This document shows positions 1-7,607 of a DNA stretch of 60,241 bases, piece by piece. Made by a program: the position numbers and the translations under genes. Every line of letters begins with the position of its first letter. Within the stretch, counting starts at the first letter, position 1. The DNA comes from an uncultured Bacteroidales bacterium (GTDB lineage Bacteria > Bacteroidota > Bacteroidia > Bacteroidales > Muribaculaceae), in assembly GCA_902785925.1 (NCBI GenBank), contig CADAAI010000016.1:1-60241 (forward strand), in the 5' to 3' direction. The notes under the pieces are model-generated. The model made no database searches, had not been told where the DNA came from, and worked only from the letters and a program-made list of their open reading frames with translations.

Positions 1-60
1 GCTTATGTTGAGATAAGAAAGTCTGACGGCAAGATATTAAGAATGATTCATGGCGAATGA
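1..60 (+). CDS. 3' end of a gene cut by the window edge
   Basis: Frame 1 is open from base 1 to a TGA at 58-60 and encodes the last 19 residues of a protein (AYVEIRKSDGKILRMIHGE). It lies 48 bp upstream of the next gene on the same strand, so the two may be co-transcribed. The tail is too short to assign a family. If the gene is a toxin, the following two small genes would sit in the usual immunity position, but that is a guess. Confidence 0.4.
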   Translation, partial: AYVEIRKSDGKILRMIHGE

Positions 61-108
61 TTCGTATCTCAAAGCTACCCCATCGTTCAATAACTTAAAG
101 AAGAAAAA

Positions 109-684
109 ATGAAAAAGAAAGAAATAATAATAGCATTATTAGTTCTCTTGATGGTTTGCACCACGGGCTTCACTGTGGCGACGCAATCGGCAAGTCAGGA
201 CGACAAAAGTGCCATTTACACATCTATTCAAAACTCAGTTAAAGATATAGACAAGATTATTATTTCACACATTGGGATGGAAGACAAACCTTTATGGACC
301 GTACAAATCTCATACAAGCCATTCGGTGATATATTCAATAAAGAAACAAAGCATTTGTTTTACTATGGGACAACATATAGAGATTCTATAAAAGGGGTAA
401 TTATCTCATGTGACAGCCTTGATTTAAAAAGCTATGAACGCATAAAGTCATTTACTATAAACTATCCAAACAAATATACCGAAAGATCGTCTTTGCCAGG
501 TGATTTTGAATACGGCGATTATTGCATATCAATAGTTGAAAAAGGTAATATAAAGAAATTATACTTTTCAAGATTAGATGCAATCAAATTATTAGATGAG
601 TATATTTACATATTAATAAAAGATCCAAATGCAGAATACGTAGTACGTCGTTTAGAAGCTAATTGTAAAAGGTTGAGAAGATAG
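109..684 (+). CDS. hypothetical secreted or membrane-anchored protein, 191 aa
   Basis: I do not recognise a family. The ATG at 109 follows an A-rich stretch (aagaaaaa), the normal initiation context in this phylum. Residues 1-25 form a basic start plus a hydrophobic segment ending near TQSA, consistent with a signal peptide or N-terminal anchor. The rest is a mixed soluble domain rich in Lys, Asp and Tyr. Base composition is extremely AT-rich (bases 541-600 contain 13 G/C in 60), far below the housekeeping genes downstream, suggesting horizontally acquired accessory DNA. It ends 3 bp before the next reading frame, so the two genes probably form one transcript. Confidence 0.6.
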   Translation: MKKKEIIIALLVLLMVCTTGFTVATQSASQDDKSAIYTSIQNSVKDIDKIIISHIGMEDKPLWTVQISYKPFGDIFNKETKHLFYYGTTYRDSIKGVIISCDSLDLKSYERIKSFTINYPNKYTERSSLPGDFEYGDYCISIVEKGNIKKLYFSRLDAIKLLDEYIYILIKDPNAEYVVRRLEANCKRLRR

Positions 685-687
685 CTG

Positions 688-1350
688 TTGAGCTCAAAAA
701 CATCTTTTGCCGATGGCACCGATGGCAGAAAACAGATTGAATTATGGCAAAATAATATCAAAATGAGAGTTATATTACTAATAATCTTGAATATTATTAT
801 TTGTGTAATCTTTTTATTAGGCATTGATCTAATAAACTGGGTGTGCCCTTTAGCCAAACAAGATGTGGCTATGGGTATAACTTTCCGTTTTGGTGCTGTT
901 GTTTTATTTGTTACTTTACTAATTGTATTGTTAATTTTTCTTTTTTTATCAAGACGTAAGTTTTATTTTTTCATACCTTATCTAATCTGTTTTGCTTATT
1001 GGATATCAGAAATTCAGACTATGCCATATCGCTCTTGGGCTTATATGTTTTTGTCTTTCATTCTAATTGGCGCATACGAATGGTTTTTAATTAGATATAA
1101 TAAACGTGATAATCAGTTCAGCGACTCAAAAAGTATGGAAAAAATTGATAAAGACACATTAAAATGGTCGGCACAAAGGGCGATTGAAAGCAACATGAGG
1201 CCTAATGTGGTTGCTGTGACTTTAGGAGTCAACAACAAACTCTTGCATATAATAGCCTATGTTAACTCTTTGCCTGTTGAAGAAGATTATGAAATGGTAA
1301 ATGACATAGCTGGTGAAATTATATGTGACTTCCCAGATCAGATTAAGTGA
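688..1350 (+). CDS. hypothetical multi-pass membrane protein with a C-terminal soluble domain
   Basis: The frame opens with TTG at 688, 3 bp after the previous stop. An in-frame ATG at 763 is the conservative alternative and would give 195 aa. The codons between the two read like real protein, so I keep the longer form with reservation. About four hydrophobic segments lie between residues 26 and 150. The last 80 residues form a soluble domain with a pattern around AQRAIE, RPNVVAVT and a final EIICDFPD. That pattern reminds me of small immunity-type proteins found beside polymorphic toxins; this is from memory and weak. Composition is AT-rich like the preceding gene. Confidence 0.55.
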   Translation: MSSKTSFADGTDGRKQIELWQNNIKMRVILLIILNIIICVIFLLGIDLINWVCPLAKQDVAMGITFRFGAVVLFVTLLIVLLIFLFLSRRKFYFFIPYLICFAYWISEIQTMPYRSWAYMFLSFILIGAYEWFLIRYNKRDNQFSDSKSMEKIDKDTLKWSAQRAIESNMRPNVVAVTLGVNNKLLHIIAYVNSLPVEEDYEMVNDIAGEIICDFPDQIK

Positions 1351-1845
1351 ACGATAACGACATATCTAACATCAAAAAACTAGATCTTTGGATTACTATA
1401 AAAGAAATTTGTATTATGGCAAAAATATTTAATAATCTGGCGTAAGCCAGCTTTTCGACACCGATAGGTGCAGCTTTGTGAGATAAATAAAGCATCCGCG
1501 CGCAGCCCCATTATGCATTGTGCATTATGAATTATGCATTAACTCAAGGCGCAGCCCCCATTGTGCATTATGCATTATGAATTATGCATTGATTAAGGGC
1601 TTTGCGACACCGATAGGTGCAGCTTTGTGAGAGGAAAACTACCATACTTTTTGCCATGTGCTGCACACATGAAAATTAGAGAGTCTTCGACTCTAAAATT
1701 CATAACAAAAAATTTTAGCGCGCAGCGCTCCAATTTCCACTCCGCCAGGAGTGGCAAAACAATCCCGCGTCTCTGCAATTTTCAACCTAATTTTCATTTA
1801 ATTTTAAGCGAAGCGCCCATCCAGCACCTGTGAGATTTATAAATA

Positions 1846-1887
1846 TTTGTTAGATTTCTCGCCGCAAGCGACCCACCCAGTATCTAA
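1846..1887 (+). repeat. dispersed 42-nt element, copy A
   Basis: It begins tttgttagatttctcgccgc and ends at atctaa. It is nearly identical to copies at 27460-27501 and 59592-59633. The centre folds as TCGC-cgcaa-GCGA. In the other copies the stem is TCGCC/GGCGA with a changed loop, so the stem is kept while the loop varies. It is followed by a GCATT array at 1892-1922, as in the other copies. Confidence 0.75.
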
Positions 1888-1891
1888 CTTT

Positions 1892-1922
1892 ATTGTGCAT
1901 TATGCATTGTGCATTGTGCATT
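1892..1922 (+). repeat. GCATT array (tgcattg/tgcatta units)
   Basis: Tandem seven-base units of the form TGCATTG or TGCATTA. Equivalent arrays lie at 1510-1540, 1560-1590, 27522-27552 and 59714-59737, most preceded by CAGCCC. They contain no spacers of constant length, so they are not CRISPR. Function unknown. Confidence 0.7.
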
Positions 1923-2015
1923 GATTAAAGCCAGTTGTGCAAGTAGTTTCTAGGTTGTGTAAGTTGTTTGATCAAACTTTTTCTTTTTAATGTCGTTTTT
2001 CTCACCAAAAATTAT

Positions 2016-2023
2016 TAACTTTG
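2016..2023 (+). promoter_or_regulatory. putative -7 element upstream of the topoisomerase gene
   Basis: TAACTTTG matches the Bacteroidetes -7 consensus TAnnTTTG and lies 50 bp before the ATG at 2074. I see no good -33 TTTG at the expected 19-21 bp distance. Confidence 0.45.
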
Positions 2024-2073
2024 CCCATTAATTTAGTATAATAGATATTTTATATACTGTTTTGACCTAATAA

Positions 2074-5019
2074 ATGAACGACGATAATAACATACCCAAC
2101 GACCTGGAGCCCATCGAGGACGACGCTCAAAACCAAAACTCAACCTCCAACACAGAGGCCGAGCAGAAAAAGTCCAAGAAGAGTTCCCGCTCTAAGATAG
2201 AGGCCGAGCAGGACGAGTCCAAGGAGAGCTCCCCCTCTAAGATAGAGGGGGCCGGGGGGAGTATGACCGAGTCAACTGAGTCAACTGAGTCAACTGAGTC
2301 AACCGAGTCAACTGAGTCAACTGAGTCAAGTGAGTCAAATGATTCCACTGATTCCAACGATTCTCAATCCACGAACCTCGAACCTCGCACCGAAGGCACC
2401 AAAAAGGACAAGCGCCTCAAGCTCTCGGGTATGTATGAGAACTGGTTTATCGACTATGCCAGCTACGTCATCCTTGAGCGTGCCATTCCCCACATCGAGG
2501 ACGGACTCAAGCCTGTGCAGCGACGCATCTTGCATGTGATGAAGGAAAGCGACGACGGACATTACACCAAGGTAGCAGGTATCGTGGGCGACACAATGCA
2601 CTACCATCCTCACGGCGACGCATCAATTGGCGACGCTCTGGTGCAACTGGGTCAAAAGGAACTGCTCATCGACACCCAAGGTAACTGGGGTAACATTCTC
2701 ACCGGCGACGGTGCCGCTGCTCCTCGTTACATCGAGGCACGATTGAGCGAGTTTGCTCTTGAGGTTGCTTTCGATAACAAGGTGACCGACTGGACAATGA
2801 GTTACGATGGACGCAACCGCGAACCCATCACCCTCCCCGTTAAGTTCCCGCTGTTGCTGGCTCAAGGTGCCGAGGGTATCGCCGTTGGTCTTTCTTGTAA
2901 AATCCTACCTCACAACTTCAACGAGATTCTTGATGCTGCTGTATCCTACCTCAAGGGTGAGGAATTCCAACTTTACCCCGACTTCCCAACTGGTGGATAT
3001 GTCGACGTCAACAACTACCGTGATGGTGAGCGTGGCGGCAACGTGAGAGTGCGCACCAAGATTGAGAAACTCGACAATAAGACTCTGCTAGTCAAAGATC
3101 TGCCTTATGGCAAGACCACCAGCACACTTATCGACTCTATCCTGAAAGCCGCCGAGAAAGGCAAGATAAAGATAAAGAAGGTTGAGGACAACACCTCATC
3201 TACTGCCGAAATCATAGTCACTCTGCAGCCAGGAACTTCGAGCGACAAGGCTATCGACGCGCTCTACGCTTTCAGCGACTGCGAGACTAGCATTTCGCCC
3301 AACATTTGCGTCATCAAGGATGAGAAACCACAGTTCCTCACAGCAACGCACCTGCTGCAGTACAGTGTCGACCACACTAAGGACATCCTTAAGCGCGAAC
3401 TAGAGATTCAGCGTCTCGAAACCATGGAATCGCTCTTCTTTGCTTCACTCGAGAAAATCTTCATCGAGGAGCGCATCTACAAGGATCGAGGCTACGAGCA
3501 AGCCAAAGACGAGGACGCTGCTGTTAAGCACATCGACAAGCGACTCGACCCGTTCAAGCCGCAGTTCTACCGCGAGATAACACGCGACGACATCCTGCGT
3601 CTCATGGAAATCAAGATGAAGCGCATCGTCAAGTTCAACAGCGACAAGGCCGACAACTACATCGCCATGCTCAATGAGCGTCTCGATGATATCGACTATA
3701 AACTGGCACACCTTGTAGAACACACCATCAACTGGTATGAGAACCTGAAGAAGAAGTACGGCCACCTGCACCCACGACGCACCACAATTCGCGACTTCGA
3801 CACTATCGTGGCAAGCAAGGTAGCCGAGGCCAACGAGAAACTCTACATCAACCGTCAGGAGGGATTCATTGGCACTTCGCTCAAGAAAGATGAGTTCATT
3901 TGCAACTGTAGCGATATCGACGACATTATAATCTTCTACAAGGATGGTAAATATAAGGTAACTAAGGTTGCCGAGAAGATTTACGTGGGCAAGAATGTGA
4001 TGCATGTGGGGGTTTACAAGCGCAACGATGTTAGAACAATCTTCAACGCTCTCTACATCGACGGCAAGGGTGGCACCACCTATATGAAACGTTTTGCTGT
4101 CACTGGAGTGACCCGCGACAAGGAATATGATATCACGCAAGGCAAGCCAGGCTCTAAGGTGCTGTGGTTCACTGTTAACCCCAACGGCGAGGCCGAGGTG
4201 CTGCGCATCACCCTCAAGCCCAAGAAACACCTGCGCGTGTTACAGTTTGATGTGGACCTAGCCGACATGGCGATTAAGGGACGCACAGTGCGCGGCAACA
4301 TGGTGACCAAGAACGAAATCCACCGCATCACCCTCAAGGAGCACGGTCGCTCCACCCTCGAAGACCGGGAAATTTGGTTCGATCAGGACATCCTGCGCAT
4401 CAACTACGAGGGGCATGGTGTGTCATTGGGCAAGTTCGCTGGAGACGACCGCATCTTAGTAATCATGCGCAATGGTGAATTCTATACCACCAGCAACGAA
4501 GCCACCAACCACTACGAGGAGGGCATCCTGCGCATCATGAAATATGACCCGAGCATCGTATGGACAGCTATCCTCAACGATGCCGACCAAGGTTATGTCT
4601 ACCTCAAGCGATTCACCCTCGACGACAACAGCAAAAAGCAACGCATGATTGGTGACAATCCCGAATCATCGCTCATCTTGCTCACCGACAAGAAGTACCC
4701 ACGCTTTGAGGTGAAGTTCGGTGGTGACGACAGCGTGCGCGACAATCTAATCGTAGATGCCGACGAGTTCATTGCCGTCAAGAGCTTCCATGCCAAAGGC
4801 AAGCGACTCACCAACTATAAGGTTGAAAGCGTAACTGAACTGGAGCCACGCATCGTGGAAACCGATGAGGAGCAAGAGCCTATCATCCCCGATGGGCAAC
4901 AGGAAGGCGATGAGGACAACAACGAAATCAGCCAGCAAGAGGTCCGCGACAGGCTCACAGGGCAGACGCGCCTCTTCGATGATGTAGACAACGAAAACAA
5001 CGATAACGAGACAACATGA
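2074..5019 (+). CDS. parC: DNA topoisomerase IV subunit A (ParC-like type IIA topoisomerase)
   Basis: This is the DNA-cleaving subunit of the type II topoisomerase that decatenates chromosomes. The conserved core starts near residue 118 (SGMYENWFIDYASYVI), followed by DGLKPVQRR. The catalytic tyrosine is Tyr219 in AAPRYIEARLSEFA. The C-terminal half is a long DNA-wrapping-type region of degenerate repeats, ending in an acidic tail. Unusually, about 115 residues of low-complexity acidic sequence precede the core and include seven TES-type triplets encoded by a 9-bp tandem repeat (2268-2360). The GyrA/ParC distinction rests on the overall Bacteroidetes pattern, and no parE lies in the window. 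Its stop overlaps the next start by 4 bp. Confidence 0.9.
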   Translation: MNDDNNIPNDLEPIEDDAQNQNSTSNTEAEQKKSKKSSRSKIEAEQDESKESSPSKIEGAGGSMTESTESTESTESTESTESTESSESNDSTDSNDSQSTNLEPRTEGTKKDKRLKLSGMYENWFIDYASYVILERAIPHIEDGLKPVQRRILHVMKESDDGHYTKVAGIVGDTMHYHPHGDASIGDALVQLGQKELLIDTQGNWGNILTGDGAAAPRYIEARLSEFALEVAFDNKVTDWTMSYDGRNREPITLPVKFPLLLAQGAEGIAVGLSCKILPHNFNEILDAAVSYLKGEEFQLYPDFPTGGYVDVNNYRDGERGGNVRVRTKIEKLDNKTLLVKDLPYGKTTSTLIDSILKAAEKGKIKIKKVEDNTSSTAEIIVTLQPGTSSDKAIDALYAFSDCETSISPNICVIKDEKPQFLTATHLLQYSVDHTKDILKRELEIQRLETMESLFFASLEKIFIEERIYKDRGYEQAKDEDAAVKHIDKRLDPFKPQFYREITRDDILRLMEIKMKRIVKFNSDKADNYIAMLNERLDDIDYKLAHLVEHTINWYENLKKKYGHLHPRRTTIRDFDTIVASKVAEANEKLYINRQEGFIGTSLKKDEFICNCSDIDDIIIFYKDGKYKVTKVAEKIYVGKNVMHVGVYKRNDVRTIFNALYIDGKGGTTYMKRFAVTGVTRDKEYDITQGKPGSKVLWFTVNPNGEAEVLRITLKPKKHLRVLQFDVDLADMAIKGRTVRGNMVTKNEIHRITLKEHGRSTLEDREIWFDQDILRINYEGHGVSLGKFAGDDRILVIMRNGEFYTTSNEATNHYEEGILRIMKYDPSIVWTAILNDADQGYVYLKRFTLDDNSKKQRMIGDNPESSLILLTDKKYPRFEVKFGGDDSVRDNLIVDADEFIAVKSFHAKGKRLTNYKVESVTELEPRIVETDEEQEPIIPDGQQEGDEDNNEISQQEVRDRLTGQTRLFDDVDNENNDNETT
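2268..2365 (+). repeat. 9-bp coding minisatellite (gagtcaact) in parC
   Basis: About eight direct units gagtcaact, gagtcaagt or gagtcaaat are followed by gattccact and gattccaac, encoding TES/SES/DST repeats. The unit is in frame, so copy-number change would lengthen or shorten the N-terminal tail without a frameshift. A very similar array (gtgagtcag/gtgagtcaa ending in gtgattcca) lies in non-coding DNA at 27374-27437. Confidence 0.85.
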
Positions 5020-5894
5020 AACTCAAGGTCGACATAAGGTTCCTCTTTCTCATGCTCGTTGTAGCATGCGGCTCGCAATGCGCTCTAGCGCAAGACGATG
5101 GACAAGAGAAACCTTTGCGCCCAGTAGCTTCAATATCATCGGTTCAATATGGTCACGCCACCGAACTCGACACCTACATCTCGCCAGTAAAATATGGCGG
5201 ACATGCCGTAGCTCTAGCCCACGAGATGCAGAGGGCCACAGGCTTCTCACCGCTACATTGGACACACCAGCTAAGTTTCGACGTTGACTACGGATACATC
5301 CACAATCATGCCGGCAACCACAACGCTCATGCGCTCATGGTCGACGCCCGCTGGGCACTGATGCACAAGTGGAGCAATGTGCTCACTCAAGGTCTGCATT
5401 TGCAACTGGGTGGCGCAACTCAGTTCAGAGGAGGTGTGCTCTACAACGAGCACAACAGCAACAACGTGGTCTCGGCTCGCATCCATTGGAACGTTGGTGC
5501 TATGGGTCAGGCAATCTACAACACTCACATCAAGCGGTTACCCATCACCATCCGCTATCAGGCCGCACTGCCAGTCGCTGGCGTATTCTTCTCGCCCGAC
5601 TACGACGAGGCTTACTACGAAATCTATCTTGGCAACCATAGCAATCTCGCACACTTTGGCTGGTGGGGCAACCGCTTCGACCTCGACCACATGCTATCGG
5701 CCGACCTGCATCTAGGCAGCACCATCCTGCGCATCGGTTACCGCAACCGCATCAACACCTCCTGGATCAATCACATTAACACGCGCTCTATCGCACACTA
5801 CATCGTGATTGGCATTGGAGGCGAGTTCCTGAGAGTGAACTCTAAACGCAACAGCAAGATTAACAACAACATAATCTCGTCGATGTATCAATGA
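5016..5894 (+). CDS. DUF3316-type outer-membrane-associated protein
   Basis: The start overlaps the parC stop (ATGA), indicating translational coupling. A signal peptide is visible (basic MKLK, hydrophobic FLFLMLVVA, cleavage near CALAQ). The mature part has alternating aromatic and polar strands such as GYIHNHAGNHNAHALM and GLHLQLGGATQF, rich in His, Trp and Tyr, and resembles the small beta-barrel-like DUF3316 family of Bacteroidetes. The family has no established function. It may simply share transcription with parC, since it also overlaps the next peptidase gene by 4 bp. Family call is from memory of its size and pattern. Confidence 0.65.
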   Translation: MKLKVDIRFLFLMLVVACGSQCALAQDDGQEKPLRPVASISSVQYGHATELDTYISPVKYGGHAVALAHEMQRATGFSPLHWTHQLSFDVDYGYIHNHAGNHNAHALMVDARWALMHKWSNVLTQGLHLQLGGATQFRGGVLYNEHNSNNVVSARIHWNVGAMGQAIYNTHIKRLPITIRYQAALPVAGVFFSPDYDEAYYEIYLGNHSNLAHFGWWGNRFDLDHMLSADLHLGSTILRIGYRNRINTSWINHINTRSIAHYIVIGIGGEFLRVNSKRNSKINNNIISSMYQ

Positions 5895-6910
5895 AACGTC
5901 TTTTCTACACATTGCTCACGGTCTTGGCTCTATTGCCGCTCAGCGCCTGTCACGAACAGGTGGAGTGGAAAGATGACCCCTATGGCAACTTCGACGCTCT
6001 ATGGACGATTCTCGACGAGCATTATTGCTTCTTTGCCTACAAGGATGTCGACTGGCAGGAGGTGAAGACGCGCTATCGCGCCAAGGTACACAACGGCATC
6101 ACTAGCCGCGAACTCTTCGATCTGTGCTCCGAGATGCTCGAGGAACTGCAGGACGGGCACACCAACCTCATCTCATCGTTCGACGTCTCGCGTTACTGGA
6201 TTTGGGAACAATATCCTGTCAACTACGATGAGCGACTTATCGATGAGCACTATCTCAACTTCAACTACCGCCAGGCTTCGGGCATCAAGTACGCAATCCT
6301 CACCAACAACTTCGCCTACATGTATTACGGCGACTTCACTAGCGGTATTGGCGACGGCAACCTCGACGTCGTGCTCAACACGCTCGCCACTAGCGATGGC
6401 ATGGTGATTGACGTGCGCAACAATGGCGGCGGTTATCTCACCAATGTCGAGACGCTAATTGGGCGTTTCATCGACGAGCGCATCTACGCTGGCTCTATCC
6501 AGCACAAGAACGGCACAGGACACAACGATTTCTCCGAACCCTACGACTACTACTTCGACCCCGCACATGGCCGTGTGCACTACAATAAGCCTATCGTGGT
6601 GCTTGCTAACCGAGGTTCGTTCAGCGCTACCAACAATTTCGTCTCTATCATGAAGTCGTTGCCCAATGTCACTGTTGTAGGCGACGTCACTGGAGGGGGA
6701 TGCGGACTGCCATTCACTAGCGAACTCCCTAACGGTTGGAGCGTTCGCTTCTCGGCAGCACCAATCACAGGACCCGACGGCCGTCTCACCGAGTTTGGTG
6801 TCGAGCCCGACGTCAAGGTCGACATGACCGAAACCGATATGGCGCAGGGCAAGGACACAATTTTGGAAAAAGCATTCGAAATACTGCAACAACAACGACA
6901 TAATAACTGA
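5891..6910 (+). CDS. S41-family (C-terminal processing/tricorn-type) peptidase, lipoprotein
   Basis: A lipoprotein signal ends in LLPLSAC, so Cys20 is probably lipidated and the enzyme faces the periplasm or outer membrane. An N-terminal helical region (residues 25-110) precedes the peptidase core. The core contains DGMVIDVRNNGGGYL around residue 175, then IVVLANRGSFSAT. By alignment with GTASAS of family members, the nucleophile is probably Ser245. TGGGCGLP follows. The acidic or basic partner of the dyad cannot be fixed by eye. At 339 aa it is short for the family and shows no clear PDZ domain. It overlaps the previous gene by 4 bp and ends 5 bp before trmO. Confidence 0.85.
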   Translation: MKRLFYTLLTVLALLPLSACHEQVEWKDDPYGNFDALWTILDEHYCFFAYKDVDWQEVKTRYRAKVHNGITSRELFDLCSEMLEELQDGHTNLISSFDVSRYWIWEQYPVNYDERLIDEHYLNFNYRQASGIKYAILTNNFAYMYYGDFTSGIGDGNLDVVLNTLATSDGMVIDVRNNGGGYLTNVETLIGRFIDERIYAGSIQHKNGTGHNDFSEPYDYYFDPAHGRVHYNKPIVVLANRGSFSATNNFVSIMKSLPNVTVVGDVTGGGCGLPFTSELPNGWSVRFSAAPITGPDGRLTEFGVEPDVKVDMTETDMAQGKDTILEKAFEILQQQRHNN

Positions 6911-6915
6911 CAACT

Positions 6916-7593
6916 ATGGAAATTACCCCTATCGCCACATTCCACTCGCCGTTTAACGATAAGTTTGGCATTCCGCGCCAAAGTGGGATTGTGAGCGCGC
7001 TCGAGGGTACCATAGTTTTCTTGCCTGAGTTTCGAAACCCCGATAGCCTTCGAGGGCTCGACGAGTTCGACTATATGTGGCTCATCTGGGAATTCTCGGC
7101 CAACAAGCACGCCGCCACGTCGCCCACTGTGCGGCCACCACGGCTGGGAGGGAACACACGCATCGGAGTCTACGCCACACGCTCGCCCTACCGTCACAAC
7201 TCCCTCGGGCTCTCGGCTGTGAGGCTGGCAAAAGTAGAACTCGACACCCCACAAGGACCTGTGATTCACGTCACTGGCGCCGACTTGATGGATGGCACAC
7301 CCATCTACGACATAAAGCCTTATGTGGCCTATGCCGACGCGCATCCCAATGCACGCAGCGGATTCGTCGACAACAACGACTGGCAATTGCTTGAGGTCGA
7401 CATCCCGCAAGATGTCGCACAATTGTTCTCGCCACAGCAACTTGAAGCGCTGAGGCAATCGCTCGCTCTCGACCCGCGACCGCACTACCACAACGACCCA
7501 GCCAAGGTCTACGGCATGCGATTCGCCGGACACGACATCCACTTTACCGTTGATGGAAAAATGCTGAAAGTAACACATTCTAATAATCTATAA
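6916..7593 (+). CDS. trmO: tRNA (N6-threonylcarbamoyladenosine-N6)-methyltransferase TrmO
   Basis: This TrmO/TsaA (YaeB) family enzyme methylates t6A37 of threonine tRNAs using S-adenosylmethionine. Diagnostic features are the N-terminal IATFHSPFNDKFGIPRQSG, then LDEFDYMWLIWEF and the signature RIGVYATRSPYRHNSLGLS around residues 82-100. The C-terminal half (GTPIYDIKPYVAYAD) is also typical. Length (225 aa) fits the family. It starts 5 bp after the peptidase stop and lies 14 bp before the next gene, so it is probably in the same operon. Confidence 0.92.
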   Translation: MEITPIATFHSPFNDKFGIPRQSGIVSALEGTIVFLPEFRNPDSLRGLDEFDYMWLIWEFSANKHAATSPTVRPPRLGGNTRIGVYATRSPYRHNSLGLSAVRLAKVELDTPQGPVIHVTGADLMDGTPIYDIKPYVAYADAHPNARSGFVDNNDWQLLEVDIPQDVAQLFSPQQLEALRQSLALDPRPHYHNDPAKVYGMRFAGHDIHFTVDGKMLKVTHSNNL

Positions 7594-7607
7594 AGTCTTT
7601 ACTCCCC

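Larger units (their letters stand above)
1351..2015. repeat. repeat-rich intergenic region with short hairpins
   Basis: No credible gene is seen here. A 28-bp direct repeat (beginning cgacaccgataggtgcag) occurs at 1456-1483 and 1605-1632. GCATT-type arrays lie at 1510-1540, 1560-1590 and 1892-1922. A 42-nt element shared with two other places in the window lies at 1846-1887. Small perfect hairpins include gagtc-ttc-gactc at 1681-1693, ccactcc-gcca-ggagtgg at 1738-1755 and atgtg-ctgca-cacat at 1657-1671. The mixture looks like a composite of non-coding dispersed repeats. Confidence 0.7.

Noticed and set aside
1510..1590. GCATT arrays considered as a CRISPR array
   Set aside because: The units are about 7 bp with no spacers, and no cas genes lie nearby.
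1593..1778. 61-aa minus-strand reading frame in the repeat region
   Set aside because: It is built from short inverted repeats and repeat fragments, has no promoter, and an equally open frame lies on the opposite strand.
3445..4230. 261-codon open frame antisense to parC
   Set aside because: It is a shadow caused by the codon bias of parC. Its translation shows no domain and the parC frame is conserved over the same bases.
6580..7578. 332-codon antisense frame over the S41 peptidase and trmO
   Set aside because: It spans two well-recognised genes on the other strand and has no recognisable product.
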